NCBI RefSeq assembly: GCF_014212495.1
Contig: NZ_JACKZC010000008.1
Coordinates: 62,001 to 126,000 of the forward strand
Reading direction: 5' to 3'
Source: Pontibacter sp. Tf4
GTDB taxonomy: Bacteria > Bacteroidota > Bacteroidia > Cytophagales > Hymenobacteraceae
Length of the DNA: 64,000 bases
Part shown: positions 29,301 to 38,114 of the stretch, one piece after another
Position numbering within the stretch: position 1 is the first letter of the stretch
Layout: each line of letters starts with the position of its first letter
Translations under genes and position numbers: made by a program
The notes under the pieces: generated by a model
Told to the model about the DNA's origin: nothing
The model's database searches: none
The model's input: only the letters and a program-made list of their open reading frames with translations

Positions 29301-32300
29301 TGGTTTTGGATTAACTACAACTGGAACAGTCTGTGTGTTGGAGCACCCGTTCGCCGTTACAGTATATACATAGTTAACTGTTATAGCTGAATTAGTAGTG
29401 TTTACCAAAGTCTCACTAATACTTCCCGTTCCGGTAGCCGCAGGATTGCTTATACCTGCAATAGCAGCCCGGCTCCACGATGTAGTTGCTCCGGAAGGAG
29501 ACACTGCAGGGCTATAGTTAAACACTGATTCACTACAGATCTGCGGAGCATTTGAAGGAATGTTGGTAAGCCTTGGTGTTGGATTTACTGTTATTGTAAA
29601 AGTACTTACAGTTCCAGCACATTCACCTGCAGTTGCAGTTACTCTTACAGTTGTGCTTATAGGAGCACCACTTGTATTAGTGGCAGTAAATGCTGGTATG
29701 TTACCAGTACCACTTGTTCCGAAACCTACGTTTGTAGATGAAGTCCAGGAGTATGTGGCACCTTCTATATCGCTTCTGAGGGTTGTTGCTGGAACAGCCG
29801 TGCCATTACAGTACGTTTGATTACTAATTGCACTTACTACCGGTCTTGGTTTAACAGTATATGTAACCTCATCTGAAGTGGAACATCCATTCGTGGTAAC
29901 GGTCATGGTAAGTGTTACACTTCCAATACCTGTTATATCAACACGTTGTTTGTATTGCCAGTCATAACCGATAGAAACTGCAGTTATACCAGCATCTCTG
30001 CTTTTCTCGGTCCATTTTACATCTAGTGTTTGATCTGTGCCTCCACCACTACCACTGCCATCTCTCGTAAAGAAAGTTACTCCTGAAGCCGCTTGACATT
30101 GTTCTTGATCTGCCCCTGCGTTAGCAATTGGCATAGGATATATAGTTAATGTAACGTCTCTGCTTGCTGTGTTACAACTTGCTACTGTACTGCTTGATGA
30201 CAAGCGCATAGTAACTGTACCAACCCCCGAAACGGTTACCTGCGTGCTGGTTGTATTAGGACTGCTAATATTACTAACTGTAGCACTTCCTGTAGTTCCG
30301 GCTACTGTCCATAAAGGATTACCATTGGTAACAGCACCTGTTAAATCAAAAACTGTCAGGTTGTTTGTTCCTACACATTTGGCAGCGGGGCTCGCAGAAG
30401 CAGCTGTTACAACTGGCTGCGGATTAACAGTAACAACTGTGGCCGCCGCTGTTCTGAACTCACATTGAGTTATGTTATCTGTTACACGAACAGTATAGCT
30501 GCCCGCTGTTGAGGCTGTATATTGCTGGTTAGTCGCGCCGCCAATTGCAGTTGTTCCATTAAACCATTGATAAGAATAGTTGCCCTGTGGCGCACTAAGA
30601 ACTACTGAACCACCTTGGCAGAAAGTAGTAGGACTACCAGCCGTTATAGTAGCACTTGGCCGCGGATTTACAGTTAAAGTAATGGTACTATTGGCTGTAG
30701 TACACGCTGAAGCAGCATTTGTAGTTCGCAAAGTTATAGTAGCAGTACCTGTACCTGTTGCAACTATAGTTGCAGATGCTTGCCCAGAAGATGTGTCATA
30801 AACCGGATTCTGAATCTGGAAACTTGTATTAGAAGATATCCATTGTGCTGTTCCACCCGAGAATGTACCGCTTACAGAGAAGGATGTAGTATTTCCGGCT
30901 CCGATACATTTTGCCTGATTATCACCTGTGATAGATGCTACTGGCTGAGGAAGTACTGTAACACTTGTGGCCGAAGAAGTTTCAGTAAAACAACCTGTTG
31001 CGCTATTTGTCACTTCCACAGTGTAATTACCTGTTTCAGTAGCTGTATACTGCTGACCTGTACCTACTTCTTCTGTACCATTTAACCATCTATAAGTATA
31101 CCCAGTACCCTGCGGAGCACTTAGCACAACTGAGCTACCTTTACAAAAAGTGGTAGGACCGCCAGCAGTTATAGTAGCGCTCGGCAGTGGATTTACAGTT
31201 AATGCAACAGTGCTATTGGCAGTAGTACAGCTTGTAGCGCTGTTAGTGGTACGTAATGTAATGTTACTGGTACCAGATCCTGTTGCTGTAACAGTTGCAG
31301 TAGCTTTGCCTGTAGTTGCATCATAAACAGGGTTACTGATCACAAAAGCAGGATTAGAACTCAGCCATTGCGCCGTGCCACCTGAAAAATCTCCTGTAAC
31401 TGAGAATGTAGTCGTATTTCCGGCGCCTATACATTTCTGTTCGCTACTGCTGGTTATAGTTGCAACTGGTTGTGGCAATACTGTTATCTTAACCTTAGCA
31501 GAAAGTTTAGAACAATCTTCAACCAGGTTAGTTACCTCAACTTGATAATCACCACTTTCATTTGCAATGTATGTTTCACTGGTTTCATTAGGAATTTCTA
31601 CATCATTCTTAAACCACTTATAAGTATAAGGGTTCTCAGAATCTGGTGATTTATTGGCACTTAGTTTTACATTGCCCCCCTGACAGAAAGTACTTGTACC
31701 TGTTAATGTGATATTCGCCTCGGTAGGTAATTCTGCTACAATTACAGTTAGTGTTTCAGAAGTTTGCTGGCAACCGTTCTGGTTTGTAACTACCAGATAA
31801 TAATCTCCTGATGTTGTAGCTACATAATCTCTATCTGTAGATACTTCAGAATTATTGGCCGCATCAAACCACTGATATGTAAATGTATCTGTGTTAGGCA
31901 GCGCAGTAGGCACAAGCACAACCGAATTGCCTTCGCAGAACTGCAACGGACCTGTAGGAGTTATACTAACTGTTGGTAATGGATTTACTGTAACTGAAAC
32001 AGGGTCTGAAGGGGCGCTTGTACAGCTGTTACCATCTGTTACCTGCACACTATAGTTACCACCGGCATTCACTACTATCGATTGTGTGGTAGCGCCATTG
32101 CTCCAAAGCCAGGAAGTTCCTCCCTGGGCTGTAAGCGTTACGGTGCCGCCTTCGCAGAAAGTGGTTGGACCACCAGCTTGTATAGAAGCTACTGGTAATG
32201 GGTTAACAGTAACATTTACAGGTACAGATTCAACACTGGAACAACCGTTAGCATCCGTAACTACCACCGTAAACGTACCGCTCTCATTTACTGAAATAGA

Positions 32301-34316
32301 TTGTGTAGTAGCGCCATTACTCCACAGCCACGAAGCCCCGGCACTTGCTGTCAGGGTAACTGAGCCGCCCTGGCAAAAAGTGGTAGGCCCATTTGGGGTA
32401 ATAGTTGCTACAGGTTTCGGATTTTCGGTTACTGTAACAGGTGCAGACGGAGCGCTGGTACAGCTATTGGCATCTGTTACCTGTACAGTATAAGTACCAC
32501 TGGCATCTACAGTAATTGATTTGTTAGTTGAGCCATTACTCCATAAGAAAGAAGTACCGCCTTCAGCTGTTAACGTAACCTGGCCACCTTCACAAAAAGT
32601 TGTAGGTCCGCTGGTGGTTATAGTGGCTGTTGGCAAGGGGTTTACCTTTATCTCAACAGGGTCAGATGTGCGCGGGCAGTTGTTTTGGCCTGTAACTGTT
32701 ACAGTATATACCCCGGCAGTAGTAACTGTCAGGGTCGGGCTGTTGGTACCAACCGGGGAAGTAGCGCCTCCTACGGTTGTACCTCTAAACCACTGATAGG
32801 TATAAACATCGCCTGCCGGAGCAGTCGCAACGCTTAATACCTGGCTGGAACCTTCGCAAATGGCCGGAGAATCATAAGCAATAACTGCTATAGGTGTAGG
32901 TAATACAGTGACATCAAAAGAAGCTGTACTTCTTGCGTTACAGGCGTTAGATGCAGCAACCGAAATAGTAACTTTACCTGAAGCAGGTACTTCAGGCTCA
33001 AATCTGACAATGGCTGGGTTTGCTGTTGGGGTTAATACCCCTGCCCCCTGCGTCACACTCCAGCTATAGTTCGTAAAACCTGATGGCGCTTCATAAATCA
33101 CATCCTTACCTGCACATACCTGTCTTTCGCCAACTATTGTGGCTGCGCTCATAGCAGGATTAACAACAAGTGTTTGAGAGTTTGATATATTGTTTGATGG
33201 CGGTGCCGGGTTAAGTACTGTAATGATACGGTTACCGGCGAGCACCAAATCTGACGCAGGTATAGCTACCTGTAGTTGTGTAGAGCTTATATAAGTTGTA
33301 GTTCTGCTGGCACCATCTACGCGTACAACAGAACCTCTCTCAAAATTTGTACCTGTAACTGTTAAAGTAAAACCATTAGCGCCTTGTGTAACGCAATTGG
33401 CAGGCAGAGCCGCCAAGGTTGGTGTTTTGCTGTTAATATTAAAAGCATTACTGGTAGCAGACGTTAAACCACTACCAGACGCTGTTAGAGTATAACCCGT
33501 ACCAGCTGCATCTATTCTGTAGCCCGAGAAAGTAACAACACCATTCGCAGTTGTTGCAGTACCCCCTGTAAGAGAACCCGAAACAGGATTATTGCCAATA
33601 GCAAGCGCTACCGTATTGTTAGCAGTCGTAACTCTAGTCCCAAACTGATCTTGTATGGCTGCTTGAAAAGATGGAATAGGTGTGTCAGTATCTGTATTTG
33701 AGGGTTGTGAAATAAAGGCCAGCTTTCGTGGTGCACCAACTACTTGGGATATAGTTTGGGACAAGACAGTTGGAAGGCCACTTACTACAGCACCATTTGC
33801 AACACCTATCATTATACTGCCTGTTGCAGGTAAGTTAGCTCCATCAAGCGCCTGAATAGCTACCCCCTCAATATCTATTCTCTCCTTTTTATTAGTATTG
33901 TTTACACTTAATGGAATTGTTATAGTTGTTCCGTTCGGGCCAAATGTAGCATTGCCCGTTGATATATTGGGAGTACCAGTATCATTATTTAGAGTGACCG
34001 GCGCATTGACTGCTGAAGTCCGGAATCGCCAACCGGCAGGTGCAATTAGAACTATGTTTCCACTACTGGCAAAATCGTTTGCATTAGCTTCAGCAATAGT
34101 GATAATTCCAACAGAGGTATAAGTTGGGGTAGTTAACGTAGCGTTAGCTGCTAAATCAGCTGATATGGACATGGTGCTATTTCCTGTAGTAGTAACACCA
34201 ACAGCCGCCTTCAGATAAGCTGCCGAAATTATGATAAGAAACAGTGTGGCGATTCCGACCGTGAACCGGTTCGTGTTACGGATTTCAGAAATCAGATGCG
34301 TAAAACTTTTTTTCAT
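26337..34316 (-). CDS. Giant secreted Ig/PKD-like repeat protein with T9SS type A sorting domain
   Basis: A 2659-residue surface or secreted protein. It starts at the ATG at 34316 (MKKSFTHLISEIRN) with a late signal-like helix (VGIATLFLIIISAAYLKAA). Order: a region with an invasin-like module (KLAFISQPSNTDTDTPIPSF), an IPT/TIG-like module (VTGTNFERGSVVRVDG), then a long series of about 75-residue Ig/PKD-like modules with the pattern TFCxGGxVxLTA ... WSNGATTxSI ... VTDxNGC ... VTVNPLP, several non-repetitive modules, and a C-terminal sorting domain (VLVYPNPFEREVKLEV ... PAGVYIITTRYN). That domain directs export by the T9SS and removal or anchoring outside the cell. No catalytic domain is evident; an adhesin or matrix role is inference. 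A longer frame upstream to 34463 lacks signal features. Confidence 0.88.
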   Translation of the reverse strand: MKKSFTHLISEIRNTNRFTVGIATLFLIIISAAYLKAAVGVTTTGNSTMSISADLAANATLTTPTYTSVGIITIAEANANDFASSGNIVLIAPAGWRFRTSAVNAPVTLNNDTGTPNISTGNATFGPNGTTITIPLSVNNTNKKERIDIEGVAIQALDGANLPATGSIMIGVANGAVVSGLPTVLSQTISQVVGAPRKLAFISQPSNTDTDTPIPSFQAAIQDQFGTRVTTANNTVALAIGNNPVSGSLTGGTATTANGVVTFSGYRIDAAGTGYTLTASGSGLTSATSNAFNINSKTPTLAALPANCVTQGANGFTLTVTGTNFERGSVVRVDGASRTTTYISSTQLQVAIPASDLVLAGNRIITVLNPAPPSNNISNSQTLVVNPAMSAATIVGERQVCAGKDVIYEAPSGFTNYSWSVTQGAGVLTPTANPAIVRFEPEVPASGKVTISVAASNACNARSTASFDVTVLPTPIAVIAYDSPAICEGSSQVLSVATAPAGDVYTYQWFRGTTVGGATSPVGTNSPTLTVTTAGVYTVTVTGQNNCPRTSDPVEIKVNPLPTATITTSGPTTFCEGGQVTLTAEGGTSFLWSNGSTNKSITVDASGTYTVQVTDANSCTSAPSAPVTVTENPKPVATITPNGPTTFCQGGSVTLTASAGASWLWSNGATTQSISVNESGTFTVVVTDANGCSSVESVPVNVTVNPLPVASIQAGGPTTFCEGGTVTLTAQGGTSWLWSNGATTQSIVVNAGGNYSVQVTDGNSCTSAPSDPVSVTVNPLPTVSITPTGPLQFCEGNSVVLVPTALPNTDTFTYQWFDAANNSEVSTDRDYVATTSGDYYLVVTNQNGCQQTSETLTVIVAELPTEANITLTGTSTFCQGGNVKLSANKSPDSENPYTYKWFKNDVEIPNETSETYIANESGDYQVEVTNLVEDCSKLSAKVKITVLPQPVATITSSSEQKCIGAGNTTTFSVTGDFSGGTAQWLSSNPAFVISNPVYDATTGKATATVTATGSGTSNITLRTTNSATSCTTANSTVALTVNPLPSATITAGGPTTFCKGSSVVLSAPQGTGYTYRWLNGTEEVGTGQQYTATETGNYTVEVTNSATGCFTETSSATSVTVLPQPVASITGDNQAKCIGAGNTTSFSVSGTFSGGTAQWISSNTSFQIQNPVYDTSSGQASATIVATGTGTATITLRTTNAASACTTANSTITLTVNPRPSATITAGSPTTFCQGGSVVLSAPQGNYSYQWFNGTTAIGGATNQQYTASTAGSYTVRVTDNITQCEFRTAAATVVTVNPQPVVTAASASPAAKCVGTNNLTVFDLTGAVTNGNPLWTVAGTTGSATVSNISSPNTTSTQVTVSGVGTVTMRLSSSSTVASCNTASRDVTLTIYPMPIANAGADQEQCQAASGVTFFTRDGSGSGGGTDQTLDVKWTEKSRDAGITAVSIGYDWQYKQRVDITGIGSVTLTMTVTTNGCSTSDEVTYTVKPRPVVSAISNQTYCNGTAVPATTLRSDIEGATYSWTSSTNVGFGTSGTGNIPAFTATNTSGAPISTTVRVTATAGECAGTVSTFTITVNPTPRLTNIPSNAPQICSESVFNYSPAVSPSGATTSWSRAAIAGISNPAATGTGSISETLVNTTNSAITVNYVYTVTANGCSNTQTVPVVVNPKPTITSFSLGTDNDSDGDGKFADVYTGQAALPLAGTPSGGTFRINGATATSFNPCTIGPGTHTITYTRTQGSCTTVVSKTVTVRQSTYRAVITANPHPFCRGGGGTTYTAAIYRDVQPGEIIYPYLVDADGNPVDAAGNPIPKGGGSYPVPNMAYPFPANTPQSIKEMAYRFFQPIVSPALEARKIAPGSFTYQWGKNDEVNRKNDAYIISDAGLSSQDYYEVEVRSSNLCGPVSIESNRMYSAVLDNYVINITASPNPICQGGAVTFTGTLGAGFPWAIANLQLQVVLIRTNTVLYSSGYTGNTFTFTTDAASVGGFINGDRVEVKFTSNITGYLPSSNCIEGPSANSVIVNVNDIVAGTPTDQSQTICLNGSATFNAPVTTTGPTTVNYTWNVGGMTYTTTVPTLTVSAPRTATAGTYPVSVVVANSCETTTTLPLGTLTVKPALTVFNLTGNAEYCAGATGTFPLILSGSQAGVNYTLMNGATTVQTIAGTGSPLTFTVPKVATTYTVVAAYATTPACSTNMSGSAVIKQNALPTVTVNSPTVCAGQTATVTATPAGGTGPYTYTWTVPAEWTGSVPTTASFQTLVPGTYTVRVTDSKSCVSSAAATSTVTVNPLPTVTVNSPTTCQGSTITVAATVDGGAGPYNYTWTVPSGWTGPLPTTASFQTSVGGTYTVVVTDARGCASASGSGTVTITPTQVATGVVKAENANGPISETNPIKVNEPVTFVTTTDIPTADIRFYTWYIGSLATNEWGESVATTQGNSYTMTPTTDAVFDVKVVVTTALEACYSFTQFFTDEPITPLPVELTYFKAVRSGTAVVLTWETASEKDNKGFEVQVSQDGKSYRQLQFVPSKNGTSSLKQKYEFVDKENGKHGTRHYRLRQLDLDGKYTYYGPVAVAFGEAVNKVLVYPNPFEREVKLEVDAEKSTTMEVTLTNIMGRQLLVKHINVEQGKNTTTLDLGADLPAGVYIITTRYNGTTNSFKLFKQ

Positions 34317-35124
34317 GGGGTTAAAGACTTTGGGATTAAAGCGATGTTTGGGTTTGGATGGGCGTGACTCCCGGGTTGGGCTGAGGCGGTGTGGTAGCAA
34401 AAAGGCAATACAAAGCCAGCCACCCTTATAAAAGGTGGCTCTCATGTGGTCTATAGCTGGCAACTACAGTCCGGAAATATTACATAAAGGGCTTATCTGG
34501 TGGCTGAAAACAGGAGTCCTTCGGACGCTCGATCACATACCTACAAATTTGTATAAAAGCTTCAAAGTATAAGTGCATCATATTTTATCATCAACTAAAG
34601 TTCTAAATATTATAGCTATAGTACATAATAAACATAGTTTTGTTGCATTTTTATATAAATTTTTAAAGCTTATATTTTAATTAGCGAACTATTGTGCAAT
34701 TAATATTGTATTATACATCTATATATAACTATATTAATACAAAACAGATGTATACAATTTATTCGGGCAGATCAATAACAGATTGGATATATATGATAAA
34801 TTATATTTTATCTATTCTAAAAACATAGAATAATGAACTGAATCCTGATCAGGCGCTCCTATAGTTACAGAAGTCGATTTTTCAGTGTGGGGCAAGCCTT
34901 GACAGGTAACGCTATAGTTCGGGATCTGAGAACAAAGATCAGCTGGACTCGCAACTATAGCTTATAAAAAAACGGTGCAAAAACGGGCATCACGAAACAG
35001 GCCTTCAGCACAGACACCCCTGGAGAACAAGCTAATACCGATGCAAACAGTTATTTGCAAAAGCCTGCATAAAACAGCAAATTGCAGTAACTTAAAAACT
35101 AACCTTTACTTTCTTAACTCACCC
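34317..35124. other. Divergent AT-rich intergenic region upstream of two exported-protein genes
   Basis: About 800 bases, strongly AT-rich between 34560 and 34830, separating the minus-strand giant gene from the plus-strand M14 gene. It holds an inverted repeat TATACATCT / AGATGTATA (34712-34720 and 34746-34754), TAGTTTTG at 34635-34642 matching the -7 consensus on the plus strand, the 11-mer ATTGTGCAATT at 34691-34701 that recurs at 38067-38077 before the other giant gene, and several CTATAG copies (about 34451, 34615, 34859, 34911, 34955). An open frame before 35125 has no coding features. Confidence 0.45.
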
Positions 35125-37698
35125 ATGAAGAAACTGTACACACTCGCTGTTACAGCACTCCTCGTTTGCAGCCAATGGGCACAGGCACAGACGCCGCTCT
35201 CGTATTACCTGCCCCAGGATGTAACCTACAATAAAAACGTACCTACTCCCCGGCAGCTACTTGGCTACGATGTAGGCGAATGGCATGTGAGCCACGACCA
35301 GCTTGTAACTTACATGCAGCGCATAGACCAGGCTTCGGACAGAATCACGATGACGGAGTATGGCCGCTCTCACGAAAACCGCCCGCTCTACCTGCTTACC
35401 ATCACCTCGCCGGAAAATCACCAGAACATAGAGCAGCTGAAAGCACAGCACAGGCAACTGACCGACCCAGCCAACTCCGGCAAACTGGATATTAAAAACA
35501 TGCCGGCGGTAGTGTGGATGGGCTATAGTGTGCATGGCAACGAGCCAAGCGGAAGCAATGCCGCCCTGCTGGCTGTTTACCACCTGGCCGCTGCACAAGG
35601 ACCGGAAATTGATAAACTGCTGAAAGAAACCATTATCCTGGTTGACCCTGCCATTAACCCCGATGGCCTGAACCGTTTTGCGAGCTGGGTAAACACCAAC
35701 CGCGGCAAAAATCTGGTAACCGACCCAAACAGCTCCGAATTTAACGAAGTGTGGCCGCGTGGCCGAACCAACCACTACTGGTTCGACCTTAACCGCGACT
35801 GGCTGCCGTTGCAGCACCCGGAGTCGCGGGGTAGGCTGGCCAAGTTCCACGAGTGGAAACCGAATGTGCTAACCGACCACCACGAAATGGGTACCAACTC
35901 CACATTCTTCTTCCAGCCGGGTATACCCAGCCGAAATAACCCGCTTACACCCGAAAACAACTTTAAGCTCACACAAAAAATAGGCACCTACCACGCCAAA
36001 GCACTGGATAAAATAGGCTCGCTGTACTATAGCGAAGAGAGCTTCGATGACTTTTATTATGGCAAGGGCTCTACTTACCCAGATGTGAATGGCGCTGTGG
36101 GCATCCTGTTCGAGCAGGCAAGCTCCCGTGGCCATGCGCAGGAAAGCATCAACGGTGTACTTACTTTCCCGTTCACTATCCGTAACCAGTTTGCTACCAC
36201 GCTTTCTACCCTGGAAGCTTCTCTGGCTATGCGCGAAGAACTGCTGGCCCACCAGCGTGATTTCTACAAACAGTCACTTAACGAAGCCAAGAAAGCGGGT
36301 ACCAAGGCTTACATTTTTGGCTCTGAAAAAGATCCTGCACGCGCTTACCACCTGGCAGACATCATCCGTCAGCACCAGATCGAGATCTACCAGCCTAAGG
36401 AAACTATAAAAGTAGGCAACACCAATTATAGCCCTGGCAATGCATACATAGTACCACTGGAGCAGCCACAGTACAAGCTAATAGAGGCGATGTTTGAGAA
36501 ACGCACCAAATTTCAGGACAGCCTGTTTTATGATATTTCGGCATGGACCTTTCCGCTTGCCTTTGACCTGGAGTACAGTGCGCTTACCAGCAAAAACTAT
36601 AGACCAAACCAGTTAGGCGAACGGGTTACCAACCCACAGCTGCCAACCGGCAAAATTACCGGCGGCCAGAGCACGTATGCCTATGCTTTTGAGTGGAAAG
36701 ATTACTATGCTCCGCGTGCCCTGAATACCCTGCTGAACCGTGGCATACTGGCAAAAGTGGCAACCGATAAATTTACCGGCAACGGCAAGGCCTTCAACTA
36801 TGGCACTATCCTGATACCAGTGGCCGGCCAGCCTGTTTCGGGGGCAGAGCTTTACAAATTGCTGGAACAGACCGCTGCGGCAAACGGCATAGAAATACAC
36901 GCCATGGCTACCGGCCTGAGCAGCGAAGGCATAAAACTGGGCAGCCCGATGATGCTGAACCTGCGCAGACCAAATATTATGCTGCTGACCGGCGACGGCG
37001 TTAACAGTAACGATGCCGGCGAAGCATGGCACCTGCTCGATAACCGTTTCGATATAAAGACCACCCTGATGACGGCCGACAACTTTAACCGCGTTAACCT
37101 GAGCCGTTACAACGTGCTGGTGATGGCCGATGGCACTTATAACGATATATCGAAGGACAAGCTACGCAGCTGGGTACAACAGGGCGGCACTGTTATAGGC
37201 ATGGGCGATGCCATAAAATGGCTGGCCAGCAACGGCATCAGCAACGCAACTATAAAAGAGAGCAAAGACACGCCGGCAGCCACACGTAAGTCCTATGCCG
37301 ACCTGAGCAACGAGACCGGAGCCCAGGTTATTGGCGGCGCTATTTTTGAGACTACCCTGGACCTGACGCACCCGCTGGCTTATGGTTACACCGATAAGCA
37401 GTTACCGATCTTCCGCAGCAATACCTTGTTCCTGGAGCCATCCAAGAATCCGTATGCCAACCCGGTTATGTATACTGCTAAGCCTCTTATGGCTGGTTAC
37501 ATTTCGAAGCAAAACCTGGAGCAGGCTAAGAACTCTGCCGCAGTAGCTGTAACTGCCATCGGTTCCGGTAAAGTGATTGCCATGCCGGATAACCCGAACT
37601 TCAGAGCATTCTGGTACGGCACTAACAAGCTATTTCTGAACAGCATTTTCTTCGGCAACATTATCAACGGCAGCTCGGCACGCGCCGACGAGGAATAA
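35125..37698 (+). CDS. M14-family zinc carboxypeptidase, secreted (second paralog)
   Basis: An 857-residue exported metallopeptidase. Start at 35125, where MKKLYTLAVTALLVCSQWAQA forms a standard signal peptide; an upstream frame to 34975 has none. Zn ligands H137 and E140 in YSVHGNEPSG, substrate-binding DPAINPDGLNRF, TDHHEMGTNS for the third ligand, and FEQASSRG for the likely catalytic glutamate. The C-terminal half carries the same amidotransferase-like fold (IMLLTGDGVNSNDAGEAW) as its paralog at 22792. The two genes flank the 8-kb giant gene and share layout throughout, so they arose by duplication. No sorting domain is seen. Confidence 0.9.
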   Translation: MKKLYTLAVTALLVCSQWAQAQTPLSYYLPQDVTYNKNVPTPRQLLGYDVGEWHVSHDQLVTYMQRIDQASDRITMTEYGRSHENRPLYLLTITSPENHQNIEQLKAQHRQLTDPANSGKLDIKNMPAVVWMGYSVHGNEPSGSNAALLAVYHLAAAQGPEIDKLLKETIILVDPAINPDGLNRFASWVNTNRGKNLVTDPNSSEFNEVWPRGRTNHYWFDLNRDWLPLQHPESRGRLAKFHEWKPNVLTDHHEMGTNSTFFFQPGIPSRNNPLTPENNFKLTQKIGTYHAKALDKIGSLYYSEESFDDFYYGKGSTYPDVNGAVGILFEQASSRGHAQESINGVLTFPFTIRNQFATTLSTLEASLAMREELLAHQRDFYKQSLNEAKKAGTKAYIFGSEKDPARAYHLADIIRQHQIEIYQPKETIKVGNTNYSPGNAYIVPLEQPQYKLIEAMFEKRTKFQDSLFYDISAWTFPLAFDLEYSALTSKNYRPNQLGERVTNPQLPTGKITGGQSTYAYAFEWKDYYAPRALNTLLNRGILAKVATDKFTGNGKAFNYGTILIPVAGQPVSGAELYKLLEQTAAANGIEIHAMATGLSSEGIKLGSPMMLNLRRPNIMLLTGDGVNSNDAGEAWHLLDNRFDIKTTLMTADNFNRVNLSRYNVLVMADGTYNDISKDKLRSWVQQGGTVIGMGDAIKWLASNGISNATIKESKDTPAATRKSYADLSNETGAQVIGGAIFETTLDLTHPLAYGYTDKQLPIFRSNTLFLEPSKNPYANPVMYTAKPLMAGYISKQNLEQAKNSAAVAVTAIGSGKVIAMPDNPNFRAFWYGTNKLFLNSIFFGNIINGSSARADEE

Positions 37699-37718
37699 CT
37701 ATAGTTTTACCTGAAACA

Positions 37719-37750
37719 GAAAGCCCGGGCCGCAATGCCCGGGCTTTTGT
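37719..37750 (+). terminator. Intrinsic terminator of the second M14 gene
   Basis: Stem AAGCCCGGGC / GCCCGGGCTT (37721-37730 with 37737-37746), six-base loop, followed by TTGTTTTG. It lies about 20 bases after the stop, which is itself followed by an AACTATAGTT palindrome. Confidence 0.85.
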
Positions 37751-38114
37751 TTTGTGCTATAGTTGCCGGTTTTGGTCCATGCCACAAAATGCAATTCCGC
37801 ACTTCTTACATACCACCAAATTCATATAAACATAGTCCTAATTACTAATCTAACCTTTTATTCCTTTTAATTCTAAATCTTATATATTAAGATTAGCTTA
37901 TCTATTAATTATCAGCACACTATCACAATAAAATATACTTCTACTGAAACTATATTTTAGTATTATTGCTTTCTGATTCAACTTTAAATTTCAAGATATT
38001 ATACAAATTAGGTTATTGACACATCAAACATAACAGTTCCTGATGGGGCCAATAATTAATACCCTTATTGTGCAATTTTGAAAATAAACTGAAAAGCCAT
38101 TCCACTTTTAGCTT
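37751..38114. promoter_or_regulatory. AT-rich leader upstream of the 3119-residue adhesin gene
   Basis: About 360 bases, very AT-rich from 37800 onward, with no open frame. It contains ATTGTGCAATT at 38067-38077, also found upstream of the divergent genes at 34.7 kb. No convincing TTTG/TAnnTTTG pair was found, so the promoter position is open. Confidence 0.35.

Noticed and set aside
32086..33000. Antisense open frames opposite the giant genes
   Set aside because: They are by-products of the Thr/Val-rich repeat composition, carry no domain, and vary with each repeat.
34317..34463. N-terminal extension of the giant type A protein upstream of 34316
   Set aside because: No signal-peptide features, low similarity to coding sequence, and MKKSFTHLIS at 34316 is a natural start.
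34975..35124. N-terminal extension of the second M14 peptidase
   Set aside because: The 50 extra residues would precede a perfect signal peptide starting at MKKLYTLAV, which would then be internal.
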